From Ascarosepion bandense (taxonomy: Eukaryota > Mollusca > Cephalopoda > Sepiida > Sepiidae), in assembly GCA_037127315.1 (NCBI GenBank), contig JBBBDQ010001616.1, positions 1,198,501-1,262,500 of the forward strand: a stretch of 64,000 nucleotides of DNA, given 5' to 3'. How positions within the stretch are numbered: position 1 is the stretch's first letter; each line of letters opens with the position of its first letter. Positions 43,128-54,312 of the stretch are shown here, piece by piece. A program made the position numbers and the translations under genes. The notes under the pieces were generated by a model. That model had not been told where the DNA came from. It did no database searches and saw only the letters and a program-made list of their open reading frames with translations.

Positions 43128-44640
43128 CAGTGGAACCTGTCATATGCGACCACACATACTGCCATCTAATTATAACCTATTTACGCCAGGAACGTATATT
43201 CCACTCATCAGAATGTACATATTAGAATTTTACCATGTAATCTGGTAATAAATAAATGAGAGCATAAAAAATTGCCTAACGTTAAAGAAATTTATTCAGC
43301 ATAATTCAGTTTAAAATTTTAAAAAACGTATTTACAACGGTCAGCAAGAGACTAAAATATTTATTCACAAAAATATTTATTCACAAAAATATTTATTAAG
43401 TGGACTTAAAAAAAGGTATATGGTTTCAGTTTTTTTTCTTAGAAGTGAGTGATAGCAAAAAAGAATCTGCGATAATACATGGAAACAAAACGAAACATAC
43501 AAAAAACTGACAGTGATCGTGGGTCGGGGTAGAGAAACAGAGAGATAGCGATAGATATACCCAGATAGAAATAAAGTAGATAGATAAACAAAAAATAAAG
43601 GAACGAAAGAGATAGACATTTAAGAATTCACTTACGTACCTTGAGAAAAAAATTAATACATGTCTTCCTCCAGCTATAAGTTAAATAGCCAGAGAGAGTA
43701 TACGACCTTCCCTACTGCCATCAAAAACTGGTCGCATACAGCAGGGGGTCGCTCACTAAAGGCTAATAGTCATGATCTATTTACGCCAGGAGAGTATATT
43801 CCACTCATCAGAATGTGCAGATTAGAATTTTCTCATGTAATCTCGTAATAAATAAATGAGAACATAAGAAAATGTCCTAAACTTAAAGAAATTTATTCAG
43901 CATAATTAATTTAAAAATTTTTAAAAACGTATTTACAACCGTCAACAAGAGACAAAAATATTTATTCAGAAAAAATATTTATTAAGTGGACTTAAAAAAA
44001 AGTATACCGTTTCAGTTTTTCCTTAGAAGTGAGTGATAGCAAAAGAGAATCTGCGATAATACATGGAAAAAAAAAACATACAAAAAACAGCGATCGTGGG
44101 TAGAAGTAGAGAAACAGAGAGATAGAGATAAATATACCCAGATAGAAATATAGTAGATAGACACACAAAAAAAAGGAACGAGAAAAGGACATAATTGTGA
44201 TTTTCCCAATCCTTGAATTTATCCAAGTCAGCACAGAGACTGCGATAAATCCCTTGAACATGTTAAATACAATACATGTACAAAACAGCCGATATTTGAC
44301 CATGAGGTGAACTCAGGCAATGTACATTTTAACAAGAAATAACAGTTGATACAACACTACAATAACAAAACAATGAGGAAGTGTTCCTGACTAAGATCAA
44401 ATCAAAATGAAATAGATTACTCATTTAGTTTCTCCTAATTTAGAAGTTAGCAGTGTACGACCATCATGGATTTTTCTTTTTAAAGCGGTCCCTTGATCAT
44501 TGATTTTCACTCGTTGATGTTAATCGCTGGTCGCGTTCGGAAGTTGGTCGCTCACTAAGTGTCAATTAACATTAGCAAATCGTTAGTGCATAGAAAAACG
44601 GTCGTTAACAACAGGCGATCGCATACGACAGGTTCCATTG
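43128..44640. mobile_element. Pogo/Tigger-like non-autonomous element, internally duplicated
   Basis: Terminal inverted repeats CAGTGGAACCTGTCATATGC (43128) and the inverse of CAATGGAACCTGTCGTATGC (44640) are each flanked by TA. A ~600-bp segment is present twice (about 43180-43500 and 43785-44110), with an internal TIR-like ACTGGTCGCATACAGCAGG near 43727. The 1.5-kb element therefore looks like a fused dimer. No transposase domain; the short hydrophobic ORFs are AT-rich by-products. Confidence 0.7.
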
Positions 44641-44976
44641 TATTTCCATTTTTGGCTTTAATATAAGCTATCGAGGGTAAGATAAACTCAACCACCTCAG
44701 CCACGCAACAAAATCAAGAATCATGCAATTTTAATAATCTCTAAAGATACCTAATTTACAGATCGAGCGGCGGTAGAACGATTGTATTGCGCCATTCTTC
44801 GATGTCTTGAAAATCTGCTTATGATATGCTGCTTTTAACTAAGATTCGAATCTCGATCAATGGCAGTGTGGGAATTATTCAACTATTTCAGCCGACACAA
44901 AAAGTTATGCATACCATTTGAAACTAATGTCAGAATTTGTAAAGCAAAACATTTCACTATGTAATCGATACTACAG

Positions 44977-45010
<34 letters not shown>

Positions 45011-45810
45011 TGTAAGGAATAGATCAGACTATAAATTGTGTCCATTTTCGTATTACTTCGGAAGTCAACACGGAAAGTGGTTGGGAGGTACGTATCAATT
45101 TCATCGACGCTTAAAAGTTAAAAAAAAAATCAAATTCATGAATATTTATTTTTAGATCTTTGCATGGGTCCCACCTGAGCTGATATCAATGAAACATGAT
45201 ACTTAGCGAGACGAGGTCTGCTTTATAGTTGCTCTACTTTCTATCAAAGGCCAGACATCAACGTTCAATCCTAGTCAAAGACTAGGATTTCATATTCTAA
45301 GTTTCTAAACAGGCGAACCCTCCCAAGTTAATTGGCATAATATAATCTTTCTACCATCTGGCCTCATGCCGTGCTTAGCAAATCTTAGTCAATATCGATG
45401 TTTGAGTGAAATAGTAACATATGGTTTTCTCTTCTTTGTTTTAGCTATTGTTCACCAAATTCAAGGCCCAAGAGCCACTTAGGTAGAAGGTTATTGTTTA
45501 GTGTTGTATTAGCGTAAGAAATGGCAAGTAGTGAGGTTTTTAGCAGCTGTACAAGAAAGAAAATAGCTAACTCTAGACTTGAAAAGGCCACGTTTTAGTT
45601 AATTAATAACATTTCAGAATTTAGTTGTAGACATTAAAAGAATAGTGTGGGAGTTGACATAAGAAAGAACACAATTCTAATCCGGAAACAAAGGATAAAC
45701 CTCTACTCCTGATCAGAAAACTGGGAGTAATAGTTGAATCTATCTACTTTTGCTAGAAGTAGCTGTTCAAGCCCAGGTAAAAGTCTTGATTTCAAATGCT
45801 GATTTTATAA
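44641..45810. other. Unclassified with (TA)n and dispersed repeat X
   Basis: A (TA)n tract is at 44977-45010, and a diverged copy of repeat X is at about 45440-45770. No gene is recognised in the remainder. Confidence 0.4.
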
Positions 45811-45813
45811 AAC

Positions 45814-46482
45814 CTCTTACAGAAGGTAGCAGAAGAAAGTAACAAGAAAGGACTAGAAATAAACTGCACGAAAACTGAATGCATGGTCATCAGTAAAAAG
45901 CGCAGAATCAGGCAGATACAAAAATTTAAATACCTGGGAAGCGTTATAACAGAAGACGGAAAGGGCGACACAGAGATCCGAAAGCGAATTGGCATGGCGA
46001 AAGAAGCATTCCAGAAGTTGAGTAAAGTATTAAGAAACAGGAAAATTTCGCTAGAAACTAGGAAGAGAGTACTGGATTGGTACGTGCTGTCTGTCCTTCA
46101 ATATGGCAGTGAATGCTGGACAATATCATCAAAGATGAAGGAAAAACTTGAAGCAACTGAAATGTGGTTCTACAGAAGGATGCTGCGAATCTCATGGATC
46201 GAGTATGTGAGCAATGATGAGGTCTTGGTAATGATGGAAACAAAAAGGAAATTAATACTGAGCATCAGGAAGAGACAGTTGAAGTTCCTGGGACATGCAA
46301 TGAGGAAGGAGGGCTTAGAGAACATGAAACACACAGGACAGATTTTAAGATAAAGAAAAACAAGTGAATAAATGGGTGGTGGAACAGGTATGACAGAGAT
46401 AGCAAAAAGACAAAAGTTATTAAAAGTTGAAAGAGTGAGGAAATTGTGGAGAGCCAAGATCGCAACTACCTTGACCGGAATT
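45814..46482 (+). pseudogene. RTE-clade LINE, RT C-terminus and 3' end
   Basis: Open from 45814: LLQKVAEESNKKGLEINCTK, FKYLGSVITEDGKGDTEI, KRIGMAKEAFQKLSKVLRN, QYGSECWTISSKMKEKLEAT, EMWFYRRMLRISWIEYVSND and KRQLKFLGHAMRKEGLENM. These are the post-catalytic motifs of RTE-type LINE reverse transcriptases. A frameshift after TGQI leads to a stop at 46351. KLWRAKIATTLTG, the terminal motif, is recognisable in another frame near 46440-46480. The catalytic RT half is missing. Confidence 0.85.
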
Positions 46483-46779
46483 TGAACTCATTTTGCATTT
46501 ATTATCTTTCTAGCCTAATATTTCTCAAATATTCATTAAATGCGCCATGACTCTCCACACGTTCTCATTTAGAAAACTGGAGTGCGCCATATTTTCCTCC
46601 TAGTTGGTATGACACCATGCTAAGCTAAGCCTTAAAAAATATCAAGATGTTTACAGGAAATAGTTGCATATGATTTCTTGGCAGACGTTCAATCCCTGCT
46701 AAATTCCCTGATTTTAGATGCTGATTTTATGGGTAAATAAAATTGACTGCAGGTTCATTAGCAAAAAGCGGAGCCCAAC
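46483..46779. other. Unclassified short interval
   Basis: No gene or recognised element. TATTTCTCAAATATTCATTA and similar AT-rich words are present but uninformative. Confidence 0.3.
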
Positions 46780-46995
46780 ATCCCAATTTTTTGTAATCAT
46801 ATCGCCTCAAGCAAGGCGTTTTACTGCAACTGTTGTGCAGGGGGTTACATAGGAGGAACGTTATGAGAAAGAGTGACAGGTTATAAGAGGTGTCAGAAAG
46901 TGGGTAAGAAAAAATAATTGTGGCCATTAACTGGGGGATCAGTTTATATATCGATTGTAATGTAGAATTGATCCCCCAATTTATATCCACATTAT
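46780..46995 (-). repeat. LINE 3' end truncated, joined to hairpin module
   Basis: The LINE terminal block (CGCCTCAAGCAAGGCGTTTT, TGTGCAGGGGGTTACATAGG) runs about 130 bp, then changes abruptly to ACTGGGGGATCAG ... TTGATCCCCCAA (46930-46980). That hairpin resembles the one found in the SINE dimers and the MITE array. Confidence 0.6.
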
Positions 46996-46999
46996 AATA

Positions 47000-47985
47000 A
47001 CATAGCAGTTGTTTTTTTTATAATCATATCGCTTCAAGCAAGGCGTTTTACTGCCACTGTTTTGCAGGGGGCTACATAGGAGGAAAGTTATAAGAAAGAG
47101 TGACAGGGGGTATCAGAAAGTGGGTAATAGAAGGATGAGAATACTGACGAGAGTGGAGTGGACGGAGAAAGGAGCATGAGAAAGAGGATGCAAGTCAGTG
47201 AGATAGGAGATGACTATTGATTTTACATTTAAATTCTAGGAGATTGTAGCTGTCGGGGAAGCAAGTAAATGGAATGGAATTCTACAGGCGGGAAGTGCGA
47301 GAAAAGAAGCTGATGAACTAGAATTTGCGCTTACATATGATTGGTTTCACAGTAAAATTGTGGGACCTAGGAAAGCCACATTACGCCGGTGAGAAAGTGA
47401 TTGTATCTTGGCTGCCAAGTCGGGCTCGGTCACATGACAGATTCTCCGTTGGATTTTGTCAAGCACACGTAGGTGGATAGCAGGTGCACCCGACCAGATA
47501 TGGCAGCAGTATTCAATGCAGGGATTTAGCTATGGATTCTATATAATCATTCCGCTTGAGGTCTAATGTGAGAGTTTATTCAAGGAGGCGCAGTATTTTG
47601 CTTTCAGTGAGGCTAGCCTAATCTATCCAAAAGGGGGCAGGTAGAAGCGATTGTCTGTGGTTCTTTACTAGATAGCAGCTTCATTTTGGAAGCATTAAAA
47701 TTCACGAGCCATTTCTTACCCCAGTCCGCCACGGATTGGAGGTCCTTTTCAAGCACGACAGTGAGGTTTGCTTTGTCAGCCTCGGCAGATTTTTAATCGA
47801 TGCGAGAGTAAACCGTAGTGTCGTCAGCGTATATGCTTACTTGGGATCTTATTACATCGGGGAGATCGTTAATGTAGATAAGGAAAAGCATAGGACGTAG
47901 ATTAGAGCCTTGAGGGAAACCCGCGTTCGTATGATAGTATTGGGAGGCATGTCCGTTCAATACTATCTTCATTGTGCGATTTGAA
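47000..47985 (-). pseudogene. Jockey-like LINE including the YADD active-site region
   Basis: Reading the minus strand from 47985, RT sequence includes VSIYADDTTVYSRID (Y-A-D-D at about 47825-47840), EADKANLTVVLEKDLQSVAD and WGKKWLVNFNASKMKL, then HIWSGAPAIH and later C-terminal parts, ending with the usual 3' block at about 47010-47050. Stops and indels break the frame. It is one of two copies here (with 62670-63765) that reach the RT catalytic region. Confidence 0.82.
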
Positions 47986-47989
47986 AGGC

Positions 47990-48064
47990 ATTAGTAAAAT
48001 CAAGCTAGAACGGAAATTTAAATATCTGGGAAATGTTTTAACAGAGAACGGAAAATGCGACACA
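47990..48064 (+). pseudogene. RTE LINE fragment
   Basis: KFKYLGNVLTENGKCDT can be read on the plus strand, the same motif as FKYLGSVITEDGKGDT in the copy at 45814. Only about 70 bp remain, sandwiched between a LINE and a SINE. Confidence 0.6.
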
Positions 48065-48087
48065 TTATTTTTATTACTACAAAGCTC

Positions 48088-48325
48088 TATTTGGAGACAT
48101 GACTGATTGGGCAGAATATTTCCCCTAAGCAGGTTGTCTTACTTTCTGCGGTAGACTGGCTGCCATTCAAGGCTCTAGAACCCAGTTTGTTTTACTATTT
48201 AACCCATAGCTTGATGGATGAGAGACAGATAATTAACTTTCCCAAAGGTATTTGCGTGTAAGTGAATGCAACGAGTTAAACTGAAATTCGAACTCAGCTC
48301 TCTGATTCCTTGTTCAATCAGACTC
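48088..48325 (-). repeat. Diverged SINE
   Basis: Shares CATGACTGATTGGGCAGAAT, GGTAGACTGGCTGCCATTC and TTTCCCAAAGGTATTTGCG with the family. Box B is degraded and the tail is missing. Confidence 0.72.
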
Positions 48326-48850
48326 CTGAGAGGATACTTCCTGATGACTATATTCTTAAGCTCTTCAAGCGAACTGTTATTTTTCCAACATATACTCATA
48401 AACTAACTTCTCACCTCCTGCTCTTACGGAAATACAAGAACCTCAATCAGTAACTCTCTACTTTGATTGGCTCTTGTGCCTTGTTTGGGGTGATGAATAG
48501 GTAAATATATGATAATGTAAGTTCATGTTCACGATCAAGATTCCTGTAAAATATTAACCTCATTGCAGCACAACGTGTGGATTTATCTAGAACGGTACCC
48601 ATCAATTTTTCAGCTTGTCCTACTCCTAGTCTGGTAGCCAGCTAAAGCTAGGAGGCCTGATTATCCCTTCAATTTAACCCAAAGCTAGAAAAAAAAAAAA
48701 AGATTTGGAATCATGCCTTTCACAATCTACAAATATTTTCATGGCTTCTGCTCCGACGAATACAAGAAATTACTCGGGCAACCAGCCTGGCATCAAGGTC
48801 CCACCCTTTTACAGTTAGATCAACCAAATGCAGACGTGAATACGACTCCA
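48326..48850 (+). pseudogene. Two small LINE remnants
   Basis: A 3' end-like GCCTTGTTTGGGGTGATGAA occurs at about 48479. A coding remnant at 48690-48850 contains YKYFHGFCSDE and later a GGTCCCACCCTTTTACAG-type segment with a deletion between them. The surrounding sequence is too diverged to extend. Confidence 0.5.
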
Positions 48851-48904
48851 ACAGAAATGTTTATAAACAACCGAAAATTTGAAATTATTTATTTGAACAT
48901 TATT

Positions 48905-49352
48905 TTTGATCGTATTTTTATTGATACACATATTTAAGTAGCTATTCTGTTTATAATCGAACAGTATATATATTTATTTTTACCGGCCTGGTTATTTACG
49001 ATAAATTTTCTTACAAAAATGTGTGCAGGATTCGTTAATCTTCGTTAATTTCCGTAACATGTTTATATTTGTTGATATTACAATACATTTCAGAGCAGAT
49101 ATGGTTATTTACGTGAATCGAAAATTGTGTTATATAGGCACGATTTGACCTCGTTTAGACTGTTAGATGTTCGTGGTCGGGAGTTTAATTGGTGGTTTCT
49201 CCTATGTGGATAGGGGTCACAGGTTCGGATCATGCACATTTTCGTAACAATATTTATCGTAAATTATCAGGCTGGTAGAAATACAAAAAATATATTGTTT
49301 GATTATAAAACAGCATATCTACTTAAATACGAGAATCGATCAACAATAATTT
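48905..49352. repeat. Foldback with ~130-bp arms
   Basis: The left arm (AAGTAGCTATTCTGTTTATA, CCGGCCTGGTTATTTACGAT) and inverted right arm (AAGTAGATATGCTGTTTTAT, CCAGCCTGATAATTTACGAT) match with scattered substitutions. The ~190-bp spacer is not repeated elsewhere in the window. No hammerhead core or ORF. Confidence 0.68.
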
Positions 49353-49536
49353 CATATTAATAATATTTTTATTTTAGGTAATTAAAATAAAACATAGTTT
49401 TGTGCAACACGAGAGCTGTCATGGTTTGGTGCTACTTGTTAATACCGCATCAAGAAGTGAAATTTTTTACTGTTATGTATCATATGTAAATTTTAAAATT
49501 TAGAAATAAACCATCTGTTACCATATCCAGTCAATT
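49353..49536. other. Unclassified short interval
   Basis: AT-rich, no gene or element recognised. Confidence 0.3.
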
Positions 49537-49760
49537 AATTTTGATTAAAATCGGACCACTCCTTCTATAACCCGATTTTTTCGATTATCGATTTTCGATA
49601 TTTATCGGGGGGTACCTCGACACAAAACCTAGCTAAGAACACTCACAGACGCTTATAGTACAACTGTGTAAATTTTCAAGAAAATCGGTTCAGTTGTTTC
49701 AGAGTCTATAGGTAACACGCACACACACAGACAAAGTTCCATTTATAAATAAGATTAGAT
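49537..49760 (-). mobile_element. Helitron fragment, 5' half
   Basis: Minus-strand copy of the 21028 Helitron family, from the 5' terminal region (ATTTATAAATAAGATTAGAT on the plus strand, mutated at the TC end) to mid-element (GATTAAAATCGGACCACTCC). The 3' hairpin end is absent. Confidence 0.7.
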
Positions 49761-49974
49761 TAGATTTAGATAAGTCTTTATCTGAAATATTATACATGCA
49801 GACACTTCAAAATGTGTACTCTGAGTTAACATTAATAAGAACTGAAAAACATTTAGGTAAGAAAATCAGGGACTGAAAATTGTAATTAAAATGGTGTCAT
49901 TTGCGCTGGATACTACATACCCATGGTTAGTGTTCTCGGATTAAGTAAAAATGATGCATTAATATTACATACAT
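49761..49974. other. Unclassified short interval
   Basis: Begins with imperfect TTAGA repeats. Otherwise no feature. Confidence 0.3.
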
Positions 49975-50227
49975 GCAGACAATAGACTAAACTATCGCCC
50001 GGTTCACACTCCACCCTCGTCTATTGAACAGGTGAAGAGGCTCATCCCTTGTTCCCTGTTTAGGATCTGGTTTCTGGCTTTCACTCTTCCAACCATTTCA
50101 CTCTTTTCTTTTTTCTTTTTTTTTTCAATTGGAGTAGTTTCCGGCTTTCTTTTTCCCAATGTTTTCACTCTTACGTAGCCCCCTGCACATTAGTGGTGTT
50201 ACCGCCTTGCTCAGGGTGATATGATTA

Positions 50228-50232
<5 letters not shown>
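49975..50232 (+). repeat. LINE 3' tail with one and a fraction 151-bp units
   Basis: Same unit as 6406-7045 (CGCCCGGTTCACACTCCACC, AGGCTCATCCCTTGTTCCCT), then a partial second unit and the 3' block TAGCCCCCTGCACATTAGTG ... CCTTGCTCAGGGTGAT, followed by an AT microsatellite. It shows that the tandem unit travels with the LINE tail. Confidence 0.75.
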
Positions 50233-50264
<32 letters not shown>

Positions 50265-50342
50265 CAGATGAACATATATAAACATATAAACATGCACACG
50301 CATCCCTATACATATATACACATATGCAAATGCACATACATA

Positions 50343-50386
<44 letters not shown>
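50230..50386. repeat. (TA)n, imperfect (CA)/(TACA), (TA)n
   Basis: AT repeats at 50231-50262 and 50348-50385 with a degenerate ACATATA/CACA region between. Confidence 0.85.
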
Positions 50387-50387
<1 letters not shown>

Positions 50388-50700
50388 CATTTTTAAACGA
50401 GTTATTTCGCTACCTAGGCTTCTATTATGAGTGGTGTCTTCAGGCGATTTTTAATAACTGATTTTACCTTTTACCGTTTTTCTTTTTAAGAACGCTCTTG
50501 TAACGGTGTTTCATGGTAGAAATCTGGGTAGCTAAATAACTCGTTTAAAAATGGAAAACATTCCAAAGTTCTACAATGTAATTGTATCGAACACTTTTTA
50601 ATACAAATGTGCACTGGTCTAATCATATTATGACCAAAACTAAGCAGTAAAGAATCAATATTATAAATTGAAGTATTCAATCAACCGGGACACACATTAG
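50387..50700. repeat. Hammerhead-like inverted repeat (family of 28.4 kb)
   Basis: Arms CGAGTTATTTCGCTACCTAG and its inverse (CTGGGTAGCTAAATAACTCG) flank a ~75-bp loop. The minus-strand motif CTGAAGACACCACTCAT ... TAGAAGCCTAGGTAGCG resembles the degenerate motif at 28.4 kb, with GAAG instead of GAAA. It shares GTTTTTCTTTTTAAGAACGC and the region after 50570 with the 28.5-28.75 kb copy. Confidence 0.5.
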
Positions 50701-51300
50701 AAAACTGCAAATGTTTACTGATAGATTCCGATTTTAGTTACACATACTCACGCAGAAAGAAAGAAAAATACTGGATTTTAAAATTAAATACATATAGGCT
50801 ACGGTTAAATAGGGACTTAGGTATTTTGAACGTTTATAAATATTTCAATAATTAAAACATTTTTTTGATACACTTTAAAAAAATTTCATTAAAACAACAT
50901 TTAAAAGTATGATTAGAGAGAGGTTTACGTTTACAAATACTAAAAAACTCTATCGCTTTCTACGTCACGTGATGTAAACATCTCGAGGCGAACGCTTCTA
51001 GTTTAAATTTTAAAATCATTTGTTTCTGATGAAAGGCCGAGGCCGGTCTGAAATATCAAATATATATATATAATAATAGAAATAAATAAATACTGTAAAA
51101 TAAATACATTTTTAAACTTACAACTTTTTAGTAGTTTTTCCTATATATATATATATATATAGTTTATAAAAGAAAACTCAACACGTCATATTAGTTATAA
51201 ACTATCGCTCTGGTTAACACCCATCGAGCTCTCTATATGGATTTACCTATTAATAATTTATATTAAGGAAATCTTGTTGGATTATCCTCACCGTTTACGG
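50701..51300. other. Unclassified with (TA)n and hammerhead-like relic near 51024
   Basis: CTGATGAAAGGCCGAGGCCG followed by TGAAA at 51025-51055 keeps CTGATGA, a GGCC/GGCC stem and GAAA, but has extra bases on both sides of stem II. Probably a degenerate hammerhead repeat. Short TA tracts are at 51060-51072 and 51142-51161. Confidence 0.35.
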
Positions 51301-51306
51301 ACTGAC

Positions 51307-51308
<2 letters not shown>

Positions 51309-51366
<58 letters not shown>
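51309..51366. repeat. (TA)n microsatellite
   Basis: About 29 TA units. Confidence 0.92.
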
Positions 51367-51371
<5 letters not shown>

Positions 51372-51397
51372 TAATAAAGGAAATGTGCTCTCTAGCA

Positions 51398-51462
51398 GTG
51401 TTCGAACTTGTGTCTCACTTCGTCGGAGAGCCGTTTCTTGCCCTCTTGACCAAAGCCTACCT
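51398..51462 (-). repeat. tRNA-like sequence
   Basis: On the minus strand TTTGGTCAAGAGGGCAAG (box A-like) and AAGTTCGAACACT (box B) are separated by a tRNA-length interval. Acceptor-stem pairing is not evident. It fits a SINE head or tRNA pseudogene. Confidence 0.42.
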
Positions 51463-51623
51463 CATCGTTTTTGTTAATCTAGAAATCGCAAATCTGCTCA
51501 GATTCGTCTCCAAAACAAATTAATTAATAAAGAATTATTGGATTTATTTTTCATCTGATATGTTTATTACTTACTTCAGGCTCTATTTTTAGTGGATACT
51601 CGTAGACGCCTAGAATTATCTGT

Positions 51624-51906
51624 ATCAGTCAGTTAATTGCCATACGTGGTGCACGATTGGGCGATCATGTCTTTTTCAAGACATGACTGAGGACGAGGAA
51701 AATTTTCCCGTAGTAGGCTGCCGTTACTTTCTGCGATAGACAAATTGCGTTTTATCGATTTTGCTATAGGCAAAATCGATAAAACGCAATTTGTCTTGCT
51801 ATTTAACCCATAACTAGAGGAAAAAGAGACTGATTAATATTTTCCCGAAGGTGTTTGTGCGTAAGTGAATGCAACGAATTCAACTGGAATTCAAACCCGA
51901 GCCATT
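51624..51906 (-). repeat. SINE with an embedded 46-bp palindrome
   Basis: Typical tail and body, but where other copies read TGGTTGCCAGCC ... CAATCTGTCC this one has ATTGCGTTTTATCGATTTTG and its inverse around GCTATAGGC (about 51745-51798). The tRNA side is preserved to GGAATTCAAAC. Confidence 0.72.
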
Positions 51907-52164
51907 ATTTGCAACGTTTTATTCTCTCTACGTATGTTGATTTTCTACGCTCTGCTTAAATGTGGCACAAGGCCGAAAGCTTAGGGTGCCTCACTACTCA
52001 GTTGTAATAGGTACTTGTGAGACAAGCTTGCTAATCATTACACCATGTGGAGGTGCCTATATTCGCTATGTATATGTACAGAATACCAATTTATGTATGT
52101 GTGCATGCATTTATATGTATGTGTGTGTTCACGCGTCTTCGTGCATGTGCGTGAAAGTATAGAT
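51907..52164. other. Dispersed tRNA-like fragment and (TG)-rich sequence
   Basis: AAATGTGGCACAAGGCCGAAAG at 51957 recurs at 27.89 kb. Imperfect (TGTA/TGTG) sequence follows. No gene. Confidence 0.4.
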
Positions 52165-52504
52165 ATATACACTACCGGCCATAATTATTTGGGCCACCCC
52201 AGTGTTTTAAAAAAAATTATGTATTTCATACTATTTTTTAGTATTTATTGCCAAGTGGATAATTCTAAACGAAGATAGAAAGGTTCTTTTGTTATTATTA
52301 CTTTGCAAAATTTTACAAGGCAAATAGCGACAATTTACCCATCGCACCAAGTAGATTGAAACTATGTATTTCATACTATGTTTTAGTATTTATTGCCAAG
52401 TGGATAATTCTAAATGAAAATAGAAAGGTTCTTTTGTTATTATTACTTTGTAAAATTTTGCAAGGCAGATAACGACAATTTACCCATCGCACCCTCTAGA
52501 TTTG

Positions 52505-52544
<40 letters not shown>

Positions 52545-53199
52545 TACCGGCCATAATTATTAGGCAACCCCAGTGTTTACAAAAATGGTGTATTCCATAC
52601 TATTTTTTAGTATTTATTACCAAGTGAATAATTATTGTAAATGAGAATAAAGTGGTTCTTTTGTTAATACTGCACAACAACATGTGCACGAAATGAATTT
52701 ATAAATATTTAATAATTGCATCAGTCAGTCAGTTAAGTGTCATACGTGATACACGCTTGGGCGATCATGTCTCGAAAGAGACATGACTGACTGGGCAGAA
52801 GTAGGTTGCCATTGCTTTCTGCGGTAGACTGGTTGCCAACCAAGGCTATAGAACCCAATTTGTCCTGTTATTTAACCCATAACTGGAAGGAAGAGACGGA
52901 TTAATACCTTTCCCAAGGGTATTTGCGCGTAAGTGAATACAATGGATTCAACTGGAATTCGAACTCGGCTCCCCGGTTTCTCGTTCCGAGCCGATATCCA
53001 CTGTACCAAAGAATGAAGCAAATTTAGGGTGATTCAGACGACTTCATCTTTGCATCATAGCATTGTAAAATTTTGCAAAGTAATAATAGCAACAGAACCA
53101 TTCCATTTTTATTTGGCAATAAATACTAAAAATAGCATGAAATACATCATTTCTTTAAAAACAAACTGGGGTGGCCTAATAATTATGGCCGTTAGTGTA
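52165..53199. mobile_element. Tc1/mariner-type TIR elements, one hosting a SINE
   Basis: The end CACTACCGGCCATAATTATT occurs at about 52170 and 52543, and inverted at 53199 (as CACTAACGGCCATAATTATT), each next to TA. 52543-53199 is a complete pair with extended matching arms (GTATTTATT(A/G)CCAA, TTACTTTGCAAAATTTT-like). The 52165-52500 part is a left-end copy ending at (TA)n (52508-52540). A SINE (52721-53008) interrupts the complete one. No transposase remains. Confidence 0.68.
52721..53008 (-). repeat. tRNA-derived SINE nested in the TIR element
   Basis: Full length from CAGTCAGTCAGTTAAGTG to CCGATATCCACTGTACC, with a small deletion after GGGCAGAA where GATTATCCCGCA is missing. High similarity to the consensus suggests a recent copy. 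Confidence 0.85.
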
Positions 53200-53575
53200 T
53201 GTATAAAAAATTTAATAATGATACTGCCTCTGAGTAAAAGCATAAATGTATATGTATGAATATTTTTTTTCATTGTATTTCATCGATTTGTCGAATGCAA
53301 ATAAGCACGAATTCTATAAATATCACAATATGAAATGATCGTCATATTTTCCAATCTTACGAACGGTAAACTTTCATAATTAAGACTCTTAAATGGGGCC
53401 CTAATTGGCAATGATCTCTAAAGCGGCAGGTGGTTCTTGCAATGACCCCAACCCTGACCCAAAAATCCTTTCCCAGCCAGTCCCGAACTCCTTAGAAGAC
53501 CGACTTTAATTTACAGAACGGATCCAAACATCGGTCACAAAGGGGAAAGCAATGAATTATAGAAAAGAATTTTGA
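53200..53575. other. Unclassified, no gene seen
   Basis: Ordinary sequence between the TIR element and the purine tract. Confidence 0.3.
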
Positions 53576-54312
53576 AATAAATACAAAAATAAGACAGAAA
53601 GAGGAAGAAAAAGAAGATAAAGAAGAAGAAAAAGAAGAAGAAACGTAAAAAAAGAAAAGAATGAAGAAGAAGAAAAAAGAAAAAGATAAACGAAAAAGAA
53701 GAAAAGAAGGAGGAAGAAGAAAAAGAAGAAGAAACAAGAAAAAGAAAAAAACAGAAGAAGTGAAAGGAAGAAGAAAAGGAAGAAGAAACGGAAAAAAGAA
53801 AAAAGAAAGAAGAAAAGGAAGAAGAAGAAACAGAAGAAAAAAAAGAAAAAGCAGAAGAAGCAGAAGAAGAAGAAAGAAGAGGAAGACGAAAAGAAAAAAG
53901 AAAAGAAAGAAGAAAATGAAAGAAGACAAGAAAAGAAGAAGAAAAAGAAGAAGAAGAAAAATATAAGAAGAAAAGGAAGAAAAAGAAAAAGAAGAGGAAG
54001 AAGAAGAAAAATAAAAATAAAAGAAGAATAAAGGAAGAAGAAAAAGAAGAAAAGGAAGAAGAAAAGGAAGAAAAAGAAAAAGAAGAGGAAGAAGAAAAAG
54101 AAAAGAAGAAGAATAAAGGAAGAAGAAAAAGAAGAAAAGGAAGAAGAAAAGGAAGAAAAAGAAGAGGAAGAAGAAAAAGAAAAGAAGAAGAATAAAGGAA
54201 GAAGAAAAAGAAGAAGAAAAGGAAGAAGAAAAAGAAAAAAGAAACGGGAAAAGAAGAAAAGGAAGAAGAAAAGGAAGAAAGAGTAAGAAAAAAAAGAACA
54301 ACAACAACAAAA
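53576..54312 (+). repeat. (GAA)n/(GAAA)n purine tract
   Basis: Over 700 bp almost purely A and G on the plus strand, built from AAGAAG, GGAAGAAG and AAAAAGAAG words, with longer repeats of AAGAAAAGGAAGAAGAAAAG. ORFs of 100-304 codons on both strands are compositional artefacts. Confidence 0.92.

Noticed and set aside
43195..43225. CTGATGAG on the minus strand followed by a possible TGGAA/TTCC stem (also near 43808)
   Set aside because: No GAAA element follows the stem, so a hammerhead core cannot form. Part of the pogo-like element interior.
51398..51462. Functional tRNA gene
   Set aside because: Box A and box B are present but acceptor and anticodon stems do not pair convincingly. Kept only as a tRNA-like repeat.
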